A DNA stretch of 64,000 bases from Chamaea fasciata (lineage: Eukaryota > Chordata > Aves > Passeriformes > Sylviidae): the NCBI GenBank assembly GCA_029207755.1, contig JARCOQ010000005.1:64677414-64741413 (forward strand). The letters are read 5' to 3'. Every line of letters begins with the position of its first letter. Position 1 is the stretch's first letter. Positions 33,201-45,413 of the stretch are shown here, piece after piece. The position numbers and the translations under genes were made by a program. The notes under the pieces were generated by a model. That model worked only from the letters and a program-made list of their open reading frames with translations. It was not told where the DNA came from and did no database searches.

Positions 33201-36200
33201 TTCCAGCTTTCATTAGTTTGCTCTAGTGTGATACATCCAATTTCAGCAACCCAGTGTGACCCAATTATGAGACTTGAGGTGAAAAAATAATATTGGTGTC
33301 AGTGGATATTAGTTAGAGTTTGGCAGATGAAATGTGGTTGATGTTGAATATCTGCCCAAGGGCTGTTGGGGGACTGTGAGTAAGGCTTTTCCTCTGGTTC
33401 TTGATGCCACAGGCCAAGCAGAAGAGGTCTATGCTTTGGATCTCAGGTATCCAACCTCACAGATGATAGGTGGTTTATTGGGTTGGTATTAATCAACAGT
33501 TTTCCCTGCACTCACAAAGCTGCTTCTCTGCTTTCTGGGTTGTCTTCTGGTGCGTGGTTGGGTTAAGTGGAACTGGGGTCCTGACCAGGCAAACACTCAG
33601 ACCGAGCTCCGCTTCCTGCAGGAGACTTGGCTTCCTCATCTTCTCATGTGCTGCTTCTCGTTGGGGATGGGTCGGTGGTTCCAAGGGTGCCAGGTCTTGT
33701 TGTGCAGACATCTCCCAAGCTGGCAGAGTATCCTGGTGATGTCCTAGTGCACTTCATATGTAATTTCATCCCATATTTGAGGTCCCATTTCCATTTCCCT
33801 GAGGCTCTTGCAGGCAGCATAGAGTCAGCTGTTCCCAGCCAGGGTCTCCAGGTGCCCTGCAAAGAAAAATCTCTACATCCTGCCTTAATATTCCCCTCTT
33901 TCTTCTGTGGGAAAGCTGTTTATTTGAGATGCAAGGGGCAAGACTGGAGCTGCTCTAAATAGTGCTCTGCTTTGGTGAACCTGCTGTGTCAAAGAGGGAC
34001 AGCCCTGTGGCAGGCGGCGAAGGCTAAGCCCATGAGCAAAGATTAGACCAGCAACTGTGGATTAGGGCATTTCTACCTGGACTCATCCTTAATTCTGCCT
34101 GATTTAAAGTAACATGCAGTGGCAGTGGTGGTTACAGGTAGGGAGGATTCACAGTGGCCCTGACAAGTGGACCTGGTGTAGGAATGTTTGACCCCTGAAA
34201 TCTGTGGGGAAGGTTGGAGAGTGTTGGCATATGGGTGAGTGGACAGAAGGATAGGTGGTGTCATGAGTGGGCTGATGGAAAACTGGTGGAGAGAGGTGTG
34301 TGGTGAAATGGGGAGAATGGAAGCCCAGCAGAATGGAGCTGCAGAGCAAGCAGGGCTGTGGACTGTGGGAAGGTGGATGGGGAAAAGAGTGTAGTAGCTT
34401 GATAGATAAAATCACTGAACAGATGTATGGTAGAAACGATTAATCTCTTGAAGAGAAAGGAGTGAGTGGGAGAGTAAGTGCAGACTAAGAGGATTTCCAC
34501 TACTTGAAGCCATTGTATGCAGACACCCTTACCAAAACCAGATCCCAATTTACACTCCCTGTCACCTCCCTGTGTGTCTGTGGGAAGCCACCCTTACTGC
34601 AACTGCTTTGCATCGCTTTAGGTCAGATGGATAAAAAGGTTCAATCTAAAAATGTCCTATTTTAAGTTAATCCTCAGAAATAAAATGAGACCATGTTCCC
34701 AGTAAATTCCCTGTGGCTACAACCCAGGCAAGGCAGCAGGGCAGGAGCTCAGCAGAGCAGAAAGGTGCTAGTGAAGGGTGTCTGTCCCCTGCAGAGCTCT
34801 GCTCCTTTCTGCTGGTCCAGAGAGATGGCGCTTGCCCTGATGTGTCTCTGGCCTCCCTCCCCACCAGGTGTTCTCTATCGTGGTGTTTGGCTCCATTGTC
34901 AATGAAGGGTATGTGAACCGTGTGGATGAGTTAGAAGAGCACTGCATTTTCAACCGCAATCACAATGCCTGCAACTATGGCATTACCGTGGGTGTCCTCG
35001 CCTTCCTCAGCTGCCTTCTTTACCTGGCTCTGGATGCCTACTTCCCACAGATCAGCAGCGTCAAGGACCGCAAGAAGGCAGTGCTCTCGGACATCGGAGT
35101 CTCGGGTGAGCTTCCTGGCCATTTGGCCCTACTGGGGCTGTTATTCCAGCCATTCAGGCAAACTGCTCCATGTCAGGCTCTCCCCAGAGTATGTCAAAGA
35201 GGCCAGGAATGGAGTCAAGGCAGAATCAGGTGAAGCACCTGAATTTGCTAAGGACTTTGGGCTTGCAGGTTCTTTCACTGTTAGCTCCTTGCCTAGCAAT
35301 CCTATGTACAGCTGACAAGAGGAGGGAAAAGATTGTGCCCTGTTTTTCTGTTGCTTTGGAATGCCCATTTCCCTCACTGTCAGGTGTCTGCCTGTGCTTG
35401 CAGAGGGTGAGTAGCTCCTACCTTCACCCCTTTCCTGGGGTCACAGCACGTTAGTGATCTTTCAGCACCTTTCCTTGTGAGTCCCGGAACTGTTCTGTCC
35501 TGAGTACAAGCTGGTCTCTGTGTAACTGCAGAGTTAGCAGCAGTTAACCAGCTGCTTCCCAGTCTTTTGCAGCTCTTGCGGCAGGAATTGCTCTTTGCTT
35601 GTCCTTGCAGGACAGGATTGTGAAGCAGTGACTGTTTCATTTTCATGATTGCTCTAGTACTGGAAGCCCTTCAGGCTCCCTCCCAAGTCCAAATGCAAGT
35701 CCTGTGATCATTCTCAACAGAAGCAAATGAACTCTGCTGAGGTGCTTTCCTGCAGACACCTCTTGGTCACCTTGACCATTTGCTGTCAGGTCACTTGGGC
35801 TCAGACTGGCTGAGCAGTCAGTTTGGCCCAGTCTGCAACATAGTGGTGGGTCTCAGATGGTTGAAACTTCCAGAGAAATGTAATATGTATATGTTATGCT
35901 CACACATATCTTCTTTATTGTCTTTGTCCTTCCCTTTGGCATGCCGATGGTGGTCCATCCCAGCCTTTTGGGCATTCCTCTGGTTCGTTGGCTTCTGCTT
36001 TTTGACCAACCAGTGGCAAGCTTCGAAACCAGATGACAACCCTCTGAATGAGGGAGGGGATGCAGCCCGAGCAGCCATCACGTTCTCATTCTTCTCCATC
36101 TTTACCTGGGTGAGTACAGTAGCCATGGTGTTGGATCAAACGTCCCCTGTGCTGCAATATCTTGTGGGGAAGGAAACGTGACTGGCTAAGAGTAGTTCCC

Positions 36201-38888
36201 TCTGGGATCTCAGTTCACATGGCTTCTGAGAAGGAAAAGCAGGAGAGGAGGTGGTTGGGAAGTAAACTTGGGAAACAGGGACTCAAAAACTTACATGGAA
36301 GAAGGTTTTAGAGCACTAATAAGCACAATGGGAAAGAGAGTCCTGTGTCCCAGTAAGGAGTGTTCTCGACAGACCTTTAATATGACCTTGGACCAGCCAG
36401 CTCCCCAGCCACCACTGTCATAGAATCATACAAAAATTTTTGTTGGAAGGGACTTTTAAAGGCCATCTAGTCCAACCCCCCTGCAAATCAACTAGATCAG
36501 GTGGCTCAGAGCCCAGTTCAATCTGACTTTGAATGTTTCCAGGGATGGGGCATCCACCACCTCTCTGGACAACCTGTTACCATTTTCTCTGTGTGTCAGA
36601 GGACTTCAACAGCATTTTCACCTTACAAACATTAAACAGAAAAGGGAGCTGCAGGCCAGGGGTTGCAGCCATCTCCCTCCCACCTTTGCTCCCATCATGC
36701 AAGATGTCATCATTGTTCTTCTGGATTCTGTACCCACCACTGGAGTGCCACCTCACTAGGTCACCTTTTAGGAAGGTGATGGTGCTGTCTTAAGACTGCC
36801 CTTTCCCCAGCAGTTCTCTATGGCTAGTTTCCTGGGAAAACTGTTGGGTGCAATATAAATATCTCTGATGACTTTCTCCTCCCTCTGAGACCACCAAGCA
36901 CAAGTGATTTTTTTATGAAGTGACAGAATAGTGCCAAGCAGGAAACCGTTTTAACCTTGTCTCCATGCATAAGCCCTTGTGGCTTTATCTTCTCCTCTTC
37001 CTACATGCCCTGATGTTGGGCAGAGGCCAGATAGGAAAGGTACCATAAGACCACAGAGCTGTCGAAGAGGAAGGGGAGCTGCAAAGGGTTGTGCTGTCAG
37101 CACCATTGGCACAGTGACACTGGGTGGGATTGAGGGACAGCACTGTGTGTTCCCTTCATGACCTGTGTCCTGCACTCAAGTGCTGCCAAAAGGCCCTTGC
37201 AAACTCCAGCAGAAAGTGAGACAAGGAGCAGGGGTTTTGCAAGGGGTCCCTCACTTCTGGAGGTGCCATCACTTGCAGTGATCCTTTCCCATGCATAGGC
37301 TTGCAAGTGCCCAAACAGGCATCCTCTTCCCCTGGTTCTTTTGGGGTTTGTTTTTATTTCAGTCAAACACTCTGGTTTGCTCTACCTTACTGATTCTCCT
37401 TCCCACACACCTCTCTCTCCTCACAGGGCTTCCTGGCATTTCTGGCTTTCCGGAGACTCAGAGACATTAATTTTCAGGAGGAATACAATACCCTGTTCCC
37501 TAACTCCCCATCCTTGTTGCCTTAGTGCCCCTTGCTGATGGGAGAATTTGGGGGAAGGGGTGGAGGGATTCAGCTGGAGGAGGTCACTGAACAGAGCTGG
37601 TTCCAATGCCCTGACCATGAATGTGGTCACTGTAGGGCATGGGGTGGGAAGATACTGGCCATTGAATTGGAGTGGGATTGTCCACTGAACAGGGGATCTC
37701 CCTCTGGAGAGTTGGAACTGGCAATTTCTTCTCCTCTTCTGCTCCCTTCTCTCCCTCACCCATACCCTAACTAATGCTGTGTAACACCACTGTGCCTTTT
37801 TTTGATGACTGCTCAGACCTAATACTTCGGTCAGGAGATGCCCTCTGTCCCCACCATTTTATCTCTTCCATTTTTTCCCAGACCTCATTCCCCAAAAACT
37901 TCTCCCCCATCGCCTGCTAGACTGCTCAGCTCTCTCAGGGATGCTCTGGGACAATGAGCCACGCCTGCTGAACCCTCTGCTCAGGCTCCTCCAGTCCACC
38001 AAAAGGTGCCCTGCCTGCAGTGCCTGAAACAGGAAACAGCAGTTTGCTTGCTAACTGTCCCCAGTCTGGGAAGCAGCTGCCTTGCTTCCTGCTGCTCCTT
38101 CCCAAGGTCTGTGCTACACCTTGCGGATGTTGACTGGTGAAGGTGTTTCAGGGGGTGACCTCTACCTCAGATTTGGTGCCAAATCCTGCTCTCCTTACTG
38201 GCCTTTACAAGTCAAATGGCCTCGTACATGCAGTACAGCAGCTGAGCCCTCTGGTGTTGCTGAGGCAGATTGCCTTCCCACAGCCAGGAGGAGCTGACTG
38301 GGATAATGATGTGCGAGCTGAGCCTCTGTGACCCATGCAATGTTGGTGAAACCCCACTGGCAGACAGGAGGTGCCCTGAACATCCCAGAGAAAGCAGGGA
38401 GCTTGGCAGGCTCCACACAGCCAGCGGGTCTTGCAGCCATCCCTGCCCAGTCCTCTCTCCTTCTGGGCTCATGTTTTCTGTGGAGAGTGTGGACTTCGAT
38501 GCTCATGGGGCGTTTCACCGGTGGTCTGCCAGGCGGGCCTCGCACACTAATCCATAACCACTACTAACCCCACTTTTGTTTGTTTCTCTTTTTCGGTACG
38601 TTCCCCGTCTTTTTCGTCTTCCCTCCCCTCTCTGCTTCCCATCTCTTCCCTCCACCTCCTCCCTTAAAGGTGGGCCAGGCATTCCTGGCGTATCAGCGTT
38701 TCCAGTTGGGTGCCGATTCAGCCCTCTTCTCCCAGGACTACATGGACCCAAGCCAGGACTCCAGCATGCCTTATGCGCCCTATACGAATGAGGAAGATGC
38801 TACAGATGCAGTGGGGACGTACCAGCAGCCCCCTCCAGCAGATGCTTTCGACACCGAGACACAGGGGTACCAAACGCAGAACTACTGA
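24181..38888 (+). CDS. SYNGR1: SYNGR1, synaptogyrin-1, main isoform of 233 aa
   Basis: Synaptogyrin-1 is a four-pass MARVEL-domain protein of synaptic vesicles, involved in vesicle biogenesis and short-term plasticity. Joined exons: 24181-24279, 34868-35105, 35964-36109, 38670-38888. They total 702 nt, or 233 aa, the same as human isoform 1a. All junctions are GT/AG and in frame. Predicted membrane segments are about 26-44 (SW|VFSIVVFGSIV), 74-92 (VGVLAFLSCLLYLALDAYF), 113-130 (AFWAFLWFVGFCFLTNQW) and 150-167. The loop PQISSVKDRKKAVLSDIGVS is nearly invariant. The cytosolic tail is Tyr/Gln/Pro-rich, with DYMDPSQDSSMPYAPY and a terminal QGYQTQNY. Compared with human it has an acidic insertion (TNEEDATDAV). 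An alternative last coding exon lies at 37427-37525. Confidence 0.96.
24280..34867 (+). other. SYNGR1: SYNGR1 intron 1 (10.6 kb)
   Basis: The intron runs from GTAAGG to CCCACCAG. It begins with a microsatellite cluster (24421-24850). Otherwise I see no exon, RNA gene or clear CR1. Minor low-complexity spots include CAG repeats at about 31780. Short open frames on both strands have no recognisable content. Mammals use an alternative SYNGR1 first exon in this intron, but I could not identify one. Confidence 0.75.
24421..24850. repeat. (CA)n, (TA)n and ATGT-rich microsatellite cluster
   Basis: A (CA)n tract at about 24421-24450 is followed by TATATA, GTATGT and ATACAC runs decaying over about 400 bp. 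It lies 140 bp inside SYNGR1 intron 1, right after the CpG island. Such alternating purine-pyrimidine DNA can adopt Z-form and is length-variable. Confidence 0.8.
34868..35105 (+). CDS. SYNGR1: SYNGR1 exon 2
   Basis: Residues 34-112 plus the first base of Ala113. The acceptor is CCCACCAG and the donor is GTGAGC. It encodes most of membrane segment 1, the first luminal loop (VNEGYVNRVDELEEHC) and segment 2, then the conserved cytosolic loop. Confidence 0.96.
35964..36109 (+). CDS. SYNGR1: SYNGR1 exon 3
   Basis: Completes Ala113 and runs to Trp161 (FWAFLWFVGFCF to FSIFTW). It covers membrane segment 3, luminal loop 2 and the start of segment 4. The acceptor is CATCCCAG and the donor is GTGAGT. 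It ends in phase 0, which allows either 3' exon to be joined. Confidence 0.96.
36418..36660 (-). mobile_element. CR1 LINE fragment, antisense, in SYNGR1 intron 3
   Basis: Starts TCATAGAATCAT and continues GGAAGGGACTTTTAAAGGCC, ATCTAGTCCAACCCCCCTGC and CCAGGGATGGGGCATCCACC, the reverse complement of the CR1 3' end. The 5' limit fades near 36660. Confidence 0.88.
37427..37525 (+). CDS. SYNGR1: SYNGR1 alternative last coding exon (isoform 1b-like)
   Basis: After a good acceptor (CTCTCCTCACAG), 32 codons read in frame from Trp161 to a TAG: GFLAFLAFRRLRDINF, then QEEYNTLFPNSPSLLP. Joined to exons 1-3 this gives 193 aa. Human isoform 1b (191 aa), as I remember it, ends with a very similar FQEEY-TLFP tail, so this is a conserved splice choice that replaces the long Tyr-rich tail. 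No AATAAA was seen soon after the stop, so the 3' end of this transcript is unresolved. Confidence 0.8.
   Translation, partial: GFLAFLAFRRLRDINFQEEYNTLFPNSPSLLP
38670..38888 (+). CDS. SYNGR1: SYNGR1 exon 4 (coding part)
   Basis: Residues 162-233 and TGA. The acceptor is TCCCTTAAAG. It encodes the end of membrane segment 4 (VGQAFLAYQRF) and the cytosolic tail rich in Tyr, Gln and Pro. Confidence 0.96.
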   Translation: MGQAFLAYQRFQLGADSALFSQDYMDPSQDSSMPYAPYTNEEDATDAVGTYQQPPPADAFDTETQGYQTQNY

Positions 38889-41800
38889 GCCACCGATGCC
38901 CCTTTCCCTTCCCCTTTCCCTTCTGCCCCCATTCCCACTGCCGGCAGAGAGCCGAGGCACAAACAAGACACGTGCATAGTGGTATAAGAGGTGGCTCTTA
39001 GCTATGCTCCAGCCTTCTGGGTCATCTGTTTTTATTTATTATTTTTAAAAAAGGCAAAAAAAAGAAAAAAGTAAAAAAGGTTTCCCCATCACCTATTCCT
39101 TCTCCTCTCCATCAAGCTACCTGCCAGAACCAAATATTTCCAAAATCTGCATTTTGATAGGAAGGTCCCCCCTTTCCTCTTCTCCCTTCTGCCTTGTTAC
39201 TGAGGGCAGAGTCTGTCTTGTGGACAGGAGAGGAGCTATGGCACTGGCAGGGCAGGGGAAAGGGTGTTCGAGGCAGAACAGAAGAAATGAGAGGGACCAG
39301 GGACCTTCCTAGAACAGATGGTATCACTAAAGGTTGGAGTAGATTTGGGAGCATCCAAATTGGTCTGGAGCACTTGGTGCCTCAGGGAGGAGAACAGTGT
39401 TGGAGTCAGCATTCAAGAGTGTGAGGAGGGGCCTGGAGGACAGAAGGAACAGTGTCCTCCACGTGAAGACGGGGGCTTTTCCCTGCCATATGCTAGTGAC
39501 AGAGGGGTGCATTATTTTTATACGGTTTGGGAGAAGTGGTATTGGGGGGTGGAGTGGGAAGCACAAGAAGAGAAAATAGGGGAAGAGGAAGATTTGCCGG
39601 TACAATCAGAAATTACAGGCACGTCTGTAGGTTACAGCAAGAGACTGAGCAAAGCAGAGGGGTAGAGGCCTGAGATTCACTCCTTCCTCAGCCCCCTTGG
39701 ATTGAGGGGGAGGTGATTCCCCTTGCCTGTATGTCCTGCTAGTCACTGCTCTTCCCAGACCAGTGTTTGATGAGGCAGGAGGGGAGCCATGCCCAGTCTC
39801 TGTGCCCAGATACAATGCCTGTGGGAGGAAGGATGGAGGAGGTGGGCTTCTAGAGAGCCCTGAGAGCCTTCAACCCCAGCTGGGCTGGTTCGAGGGGTAG
39901 AGGGGAGCTTTGTCATTTCACCCAGGGCAGGAGGAGAAGAAAGACAGTTTTACTCCTCAGATCCTACTGAACCTTCCTCTGTTCCATTGCAATAGTGCAA
40001 AGCCTCTTGCTGACACCGTTTTTGTAGTACATGGGAATGGAGCAGGACCCCACTTAGAAATACTGCTGCTGGGATAGCCAGCATGTGTCTGGCTCTTGCA
40101 CAGGCATGCAGCCAAGCTGGGAAGGGTCCAGCCCTGTATGACTGCTTTGCTTCCCACTTAGATAGAGAAGAGGTCTTGGTATGCAGAGAATTGGTTGGGG
40201 CCAGACTGAGTTGTCTGAAAACTGGTCTTTCTGTACTTGCCATAGACCATACCTTAGTGCTCTTCTGGAGCATCCCAGATCCTGGCTGACTTTAAAACCT
40301 TGCCTAGGTGGCAGCAGTGACTCTTAGATAGAGCTCATATGGGTATCATTCCACACTCCTCATGATTTTGCTCCAAGACACAACTGTGGAAGCCCACAAG
40401 TTAAGAAGTTAGGTCTATGCGTGAAGACAGATTCCCAGATTTCCCCTAAATGAAAATAACGCAGCAATAGCTACCTAGACAATTCTCCTGGACACAGACA
40501 TCTCTCAGAGCACAAGAAGCAGGCTTTACCTTGCAGCAGTGAGGAGCTCCATCCCCCAGGCAGCCACTCTGCTTGATGCAACATTGGTCCCAGTAGCAGA
40601 GATCAGGAGCAGATCCAAAATTGGTTGGTGCCCACATTGCACATCCACCCTATTCCTCATAGCCCCCTTAGGAGTGGGGAGAATGGGACACAGGTCTGGC
40701 CTGTGGCTGTGTGAACATCTTATCTGGAGGACACCAAGGTTACCAGTCCTTCCCTCCTCCCAGTGCCCCACAAAGATAGGAAAGGGGTAGAAACTGTAGA
40801 GCAGCAGGCCCACAGAGGGAATGGAGCAGTATTACTGTATACAGGTACTGTTCTGCCTGTTCCTACCAGCACGCTTGTGCTTCTTGTGGCTGTCCCCATG
40901 GCTTGTCCTTCCCAGGCTTGTCCCACTTTGCTGGTGATTACCCACTGGTGAGGACAGGAGCAGGGGATCAGCCCTAAGGACTCAGCAGGAGTGACTGGGC
41001 ACAGGCACACATCCCTTGCTCTGTGGCTATGAGTGAATGCAATACTGTAAATAGGAGGGGTGCTTTTTTGGAAGGAAGCCCCTCAAGCTTCATTTTCTGT
41101 GGGTTGAGCATAATGTTTAGGTTCGGGGCGGGTTTACTTTATTGAGAGAGGTTTGTTGTGACTGGATGTGGGGGGAGCACCCTCCTGTCTGTCTCCCACC
41201 AGGGGAGAAGAACGATTGAATGACGAGGTGGAGGAGGAGAAAAATTAGTTGTACTCACCCAGACTCACCTGTGTCATCCTTCATGCTTTCCTTTGGGGTG
41301 TGGGGAGGGAACTGAGAGGAGGTGGAGGCTATAAGTAACCATCCCTCACCACAAAAATGTGTTATACCTTTTGGGAGGTCCCTGCTCTGTGAGTGACTAG
41401 GCGCATAAGGAGATGAGGGGGATCTACCTGAGGCTCTGTTTTGGGGTGTGGTGCAGGAGCATTTTACATACCCCTTCTCCCACCAGAGTTACGTAGGTGG
41501 CTAAACACCATTTGGGGCTGACTAATGAGCAAGCTTTTATTTATCCTCTTGGGCTTGCTTCTCTCATGTAACCAGCTGATGGGCTCAGGTGGGATTGAGG
41601 CAGGAATGAGCCTCCCCCTCAGAACCAGCACTTCAGTGAGACATGAGCCAGGTGACTTCATCTTGGGTTAATTCCCATCTCTCTGTTGTTCTCCTTGCTT
41701 TGTGTCATAAGAGAAGCATTGATGTGATGGGGATGCTACAACAGTAGATACTTGGACAGCTTCTTGTTTTTGCTTATGGGAGAAGACATATTCTGCTTGG

Positions 41801-42662
41801 GTTCGTGTGCTTTCAGCCTTTGCAGTAAAGAGCTGGTGGTGACAGACCTGGGAGTGGGACTCTGTTTGTTTACATGTAGCCCTTTAAAATGCAGAATGCA
41901 ATTTCCAGTGGCATTTGACTGGTTCTGTAGCTGATGAGACACACAGACCTACCCAAAGGGCTGGTTATCTTATTTTCTGTTAAGGTGGTGCCTGTTTCTC
42001 GTGATCATAGGCAGGACCTGAGCAGCTGACTGGAACATGTCCCTTTTACATTCTAAGTGTGGGTGAGATCAGCCCCACTCTAGAGATTAGGAGATCAGAG
42101 GGAAGGCTGTATAAGCAAAATGATAAGGTGGCTTTCTTCCCCCTCTGCCATTTGTTCCAATTACAGAGGATTACACATCCCGTTAGGAGCAATGACCGTT
42201 GATGTCTTCTTATCTTACAAAGCTCCCAAGTAAGGGACTGTTTTGTGGAAGCAGAGGCTGTGAAGGGCAAAGAGATGATGAAACCTTGCCCTAGTTCTGT
42301 CTGTGGATTCAGCCTCCTGGTGTGTTCCCATCCCTGGATCACCCATATCCCCACCACCCTGTTCATCACCTCATCACAGACCCTTCCTCTCTGTGTTATT
42401 CCTGGCAGTTCCCACAGGGGAGGAGGTGTCTTTGTCCCTGTACCCTTGCAAGCACTTGGGAGGACCCAGCAAGGCAGCATTGCAGGGTGGTTCCCACAGG
42501 AGTCTCAGCTCCCATCCCCAGAGCAGGTACAAGGTAAGGAACCCCAGAGTCCACTTCATGCAGCAAGTTCAAACCATCCATCCAGACAAATCCCTGCTGC
42601 CTGTGTGGCATTTGTAACACCACCTGGGCTGCCCTGCTCCTTCCCCTGCACATTACTGCCTG

Positions 42663-42740
42663 TGTATAGTATATATATATTATATATATATATTTAAAAA
42701 GGTGTATAATATAAAGCTATACATATATACGTATATACGA
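42663..42740. repeat. (TA)n-rich repeat near the end of SYNGR1 3'UTR
   Basis: Runs of TATATATATA interrupted by TTAAAAAGG and ATACGTATATACG, about 80 bp. It lies about 200 bp before the poly(A) signal and could form AU hairpins in the mRNA. Confidence 0.8.
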
Positions 42741-42939
42741 TGACTCATGGATGGCCTGCCGCATACAGGATCTTCTGAGTGGTCTTGTCTAAGCCCAAGT
42801 GTCCCTTCACCCCCTCCTCCCCCTGCCCCCTTCCATTCCGAAATTCAACTACAGCAAACCCCGCCACCTTGGCACCTGTGTTTACAATGTCCTATATATT
42901 TGTGGTTAACAAAGTGAAGGTGGTAACTACTGGTGTCTC

Positions 42940-42945
42940 AATAAA
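42940..42945 (+). terminator. SYNGR1: SYNGR1 polyadenylation signal AATAAA
   Basis: AATAAA within GTCTCAATAAAGTTATGACG. A T/GT-rich stretch (GTGGTCTGGATTTTCTTC) follows at about 42986. This makes it the best candidate for the SYNGR1 mRNA end. Confidence 0.7.
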
Positions 42946-44674
42946 GTTATGACGTTCAAAATAACCATACTATATGGAAAAAAAGTGGTCTGGATTTTCT
43001 TCTTTCTTTTTTAGCTTGGCTTGCTACAAGAGCATTCGCTCCTGTGCTCCTGCGCTCCTGCATGGCCAAGCTGGCAAGTTTAGTGACAGTCAGTGGCTTG
43101 GATGGAGGAAAGAAACCTAAACCTGCCCTTTCTGAGAGGTTTGAGTGGAAGCTAATGGTTACGTGCTTTACTTGGCCTAAGTTTCAAATCACACACACCA
43201 TCAAGTGTCTCTCACCTAATCAGTAGGAAAACTTGAGGAGCCTGACATGCCATGTTAGAAGTGAACTCTCAGTGTGAAAAGGATGGGGCAGTAGGAGGTG
43301 TGGATGGGGACTTACAGGAATATAGGATACAAATCCATACGAAAATAAACACCTGTATTTCCACACTCAGGGAGGCAAATCTGTTTAGTCCTTTGATGTG
43401 TCTGTATCCATCTATGTGTGACCATTGCTCCGGGGGTCTGGTGTACTGCAGGCTTTCAAAACATAATCACATCCTGGGAAACAAGCTCTCAGGGCCACTG
43501 CCCACAGTGGGTGTCAGTGATTGGTAGCCCACCACTAAAAAGGATCTTGTTTCAACAGGCTTTGCAATAAAAATGCAATTCAAAATCCGATCCTTTGCTG
43601 ATGCTTAGCTAAAGCTTCCTTTTCATCCCCTTTTACTGAGTCTGTCACCTGAGTGTCACATTTCCCAACTTTTGTGGGGTTTGAGGACAGTAAACAGAGG
43701 CACATGATGGTGATCAGGCTCTAGCCAGTCCTCCAAACTGTCTCCCCTCTTGGGGCCACTACTGAGCACACACTGCAGCTATACATCACATTATAGGCAA
43801 AAGTGTTGGTGGACTGACCCATCTGTTTCATGATTAATCTTTGGACAAAGACCCTTCCTATAGTCACAGCTTTTGGGGTGGATGTTTTGTGAAGATACCA
43901 AACCCACAGAAAGGAAAATGTCTGTGTTGGCAACAGGTGGAGTTAAGAACTGGTGAGACAAGATGTTGCCAAAAGCAAGCATTTCAGATGAGTAGGACTC
44001 CAATATTACTAGTTTGTTTGTGTTTTCTAATAATTTGAAATCTCTTTAATTTTGCTCTCTGGTATTTCATATGCTTATGAGTCATGTTTTGAAACTTCTC
44101 CCTGCAGCCATGAATCTAGAAACAATTCTGTTATAAAATTGTTTTCTTTTTTTTTAAAGTTCACATAATCCCAGGACTCAAGGAGATGAAACTCTTGTTT
44201 AGTGTATCAAGGAGTTCAATAAAATTATATGAAACAACCAATTTCCCTTCCTCAGAAATCCATCTGGCCTAAAACTGTACAAACTCTGTTTTGCAGAGGT
44301 ATTTGAGTCTCTCTTGGGGGGATCAGCACACTCTCATCATTCCCCCTTTCTCTGGCAGTAGCTCTCCACATTGGCTCTCCAACTCTTAGAGGGTGCCGGG
44401 AGAAGGAATCTTATTTCCAGCTTTCGTTCCTTAACACTTGTTCTTTTTATTGCCCCATCTTATTTCTCTGCCCTTCCAGCATGCCTGGAAACAGTGGCCT
44501 GCAAAGAAGTGAGGAACATTAGGGCACCTGTACCTGTGGGAAGCATCAGGCTGAAGTTTGTAAAGATAAATGAGGTGACCTCAGGGTGGAGCTCACAATG
44601 CCACCCTCCCACCATCCCTTTCTGTCTGTGGTAGGAGCAGAGCAAGTATGGCAAGCTGGCTCTGTTAGAGAGAC

Positions 44675-45413
44675 TGTCCTGGTTTGTAAAGACAGGTGTC
44701 TGCCAGGGAAAGCCGGAGCCTCCCTTGGAATGGAGAATGTAAAACTGCTCCCTCCGAATTATTAGAATTTTAGAATTTTGAAATAAAGGGGCTTTCAGGC
44801 AAAGATACAGGAATAGGAATAACAGTACTTTACTAGGAATATTAAAAATAAAAATGTAGCAGTACAAAAAAGCAAACAAACAAACAAACAAAAAACCACT
44901 GACAGAGTCAGGATACAACCTGACACCCTGTTGGTCAGGGTGTTGGTAGCAGTCCAATTAAGTCCTCCTGTAGTGACAGATGTGATTCTGTTGGAGCAGA
45001 GATGACCCTGTAAAAGCGTATAGTTTCCTCTGAAGGTCCAGTGGTGGTGAGATGGGTCCAGTCTTCCTCTAGGAATCCAATGGAAATAGGCTCCTTTGGT
45101 GTTCTGACTCTCAGATTTTATCCAGGTAGGAATGCTTGGCTCCTTCTGCTGGGTGGAGCATCTCACTATGGGGTGATGTAATTTTATCAGTCATGCAGTG
45201 AGCCTTAATGGCCCATTAACAGAGGATATCCCCATGGAGGGAGTATGGGTCATGAAAGACATAAATAAAAACACCTCTCCAACTGGTTTCAACAGATGGC
45301 AATAGAATACATACTTTTGGTTATATCTTGCATTACAACCCAAGACAGAGACCTGTCCTTTTTTCCATGTCACCTCCTGCAAGCTTTGCCAAAAATCATG
45401 TCTTTACTTTCCA
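44675..45413. mobile_element. Solo LTR of an avian endogenous retrovirus
   Basis: Begins TGTCCTGGTTTGTAAAGACA and ends ATGTCTTTACTTTCCA, giving TG...CA termini over about 740 bp. Internal segments (TGACACCCTGTTGGTCAGGG, GATGTAATTTTATCAGTCAT, TTAATGGCCCATTAACAGA) are ones I associate with a family abundant in songbird genomes. It contains a CAAA run at 44868-44897. No internal retroviral genes flank it, so it is a solo LTR. A 9-bp direct repeat CTCTGTTAG flanks it (44660-44668 and 45422-45430) but is offset by several bases from the ends. Transcriptional orientation was not settled. Confidence 0.7.

Larger units (their letters stand above)
36110..38669 (+). other. SYNGR1: SYNGR1 intron 3
   Basis: Holds an antisense CR1 fragment (36418-36660) and the alternative last coding exon (37427-37525). 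I see no other exon. Confidence 0.75.
38889..42965 (+). other. SYNGR1: SYNGR1 3'UTR (about 4 kb)
   Basis: No further coding exon follows the stop. The first consensus poly(A) signal with a plausible position is at 42940, giving a 3'UTR of about 4.1 kb. Human SYNGR1 mRNA also has a multi-kilobase 3'UTR. It contains an A-rich patch at 39025-39080 and a TA repeat near its end. Earlier cleavage sites cannot be excluded. Confidence 0.65.
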
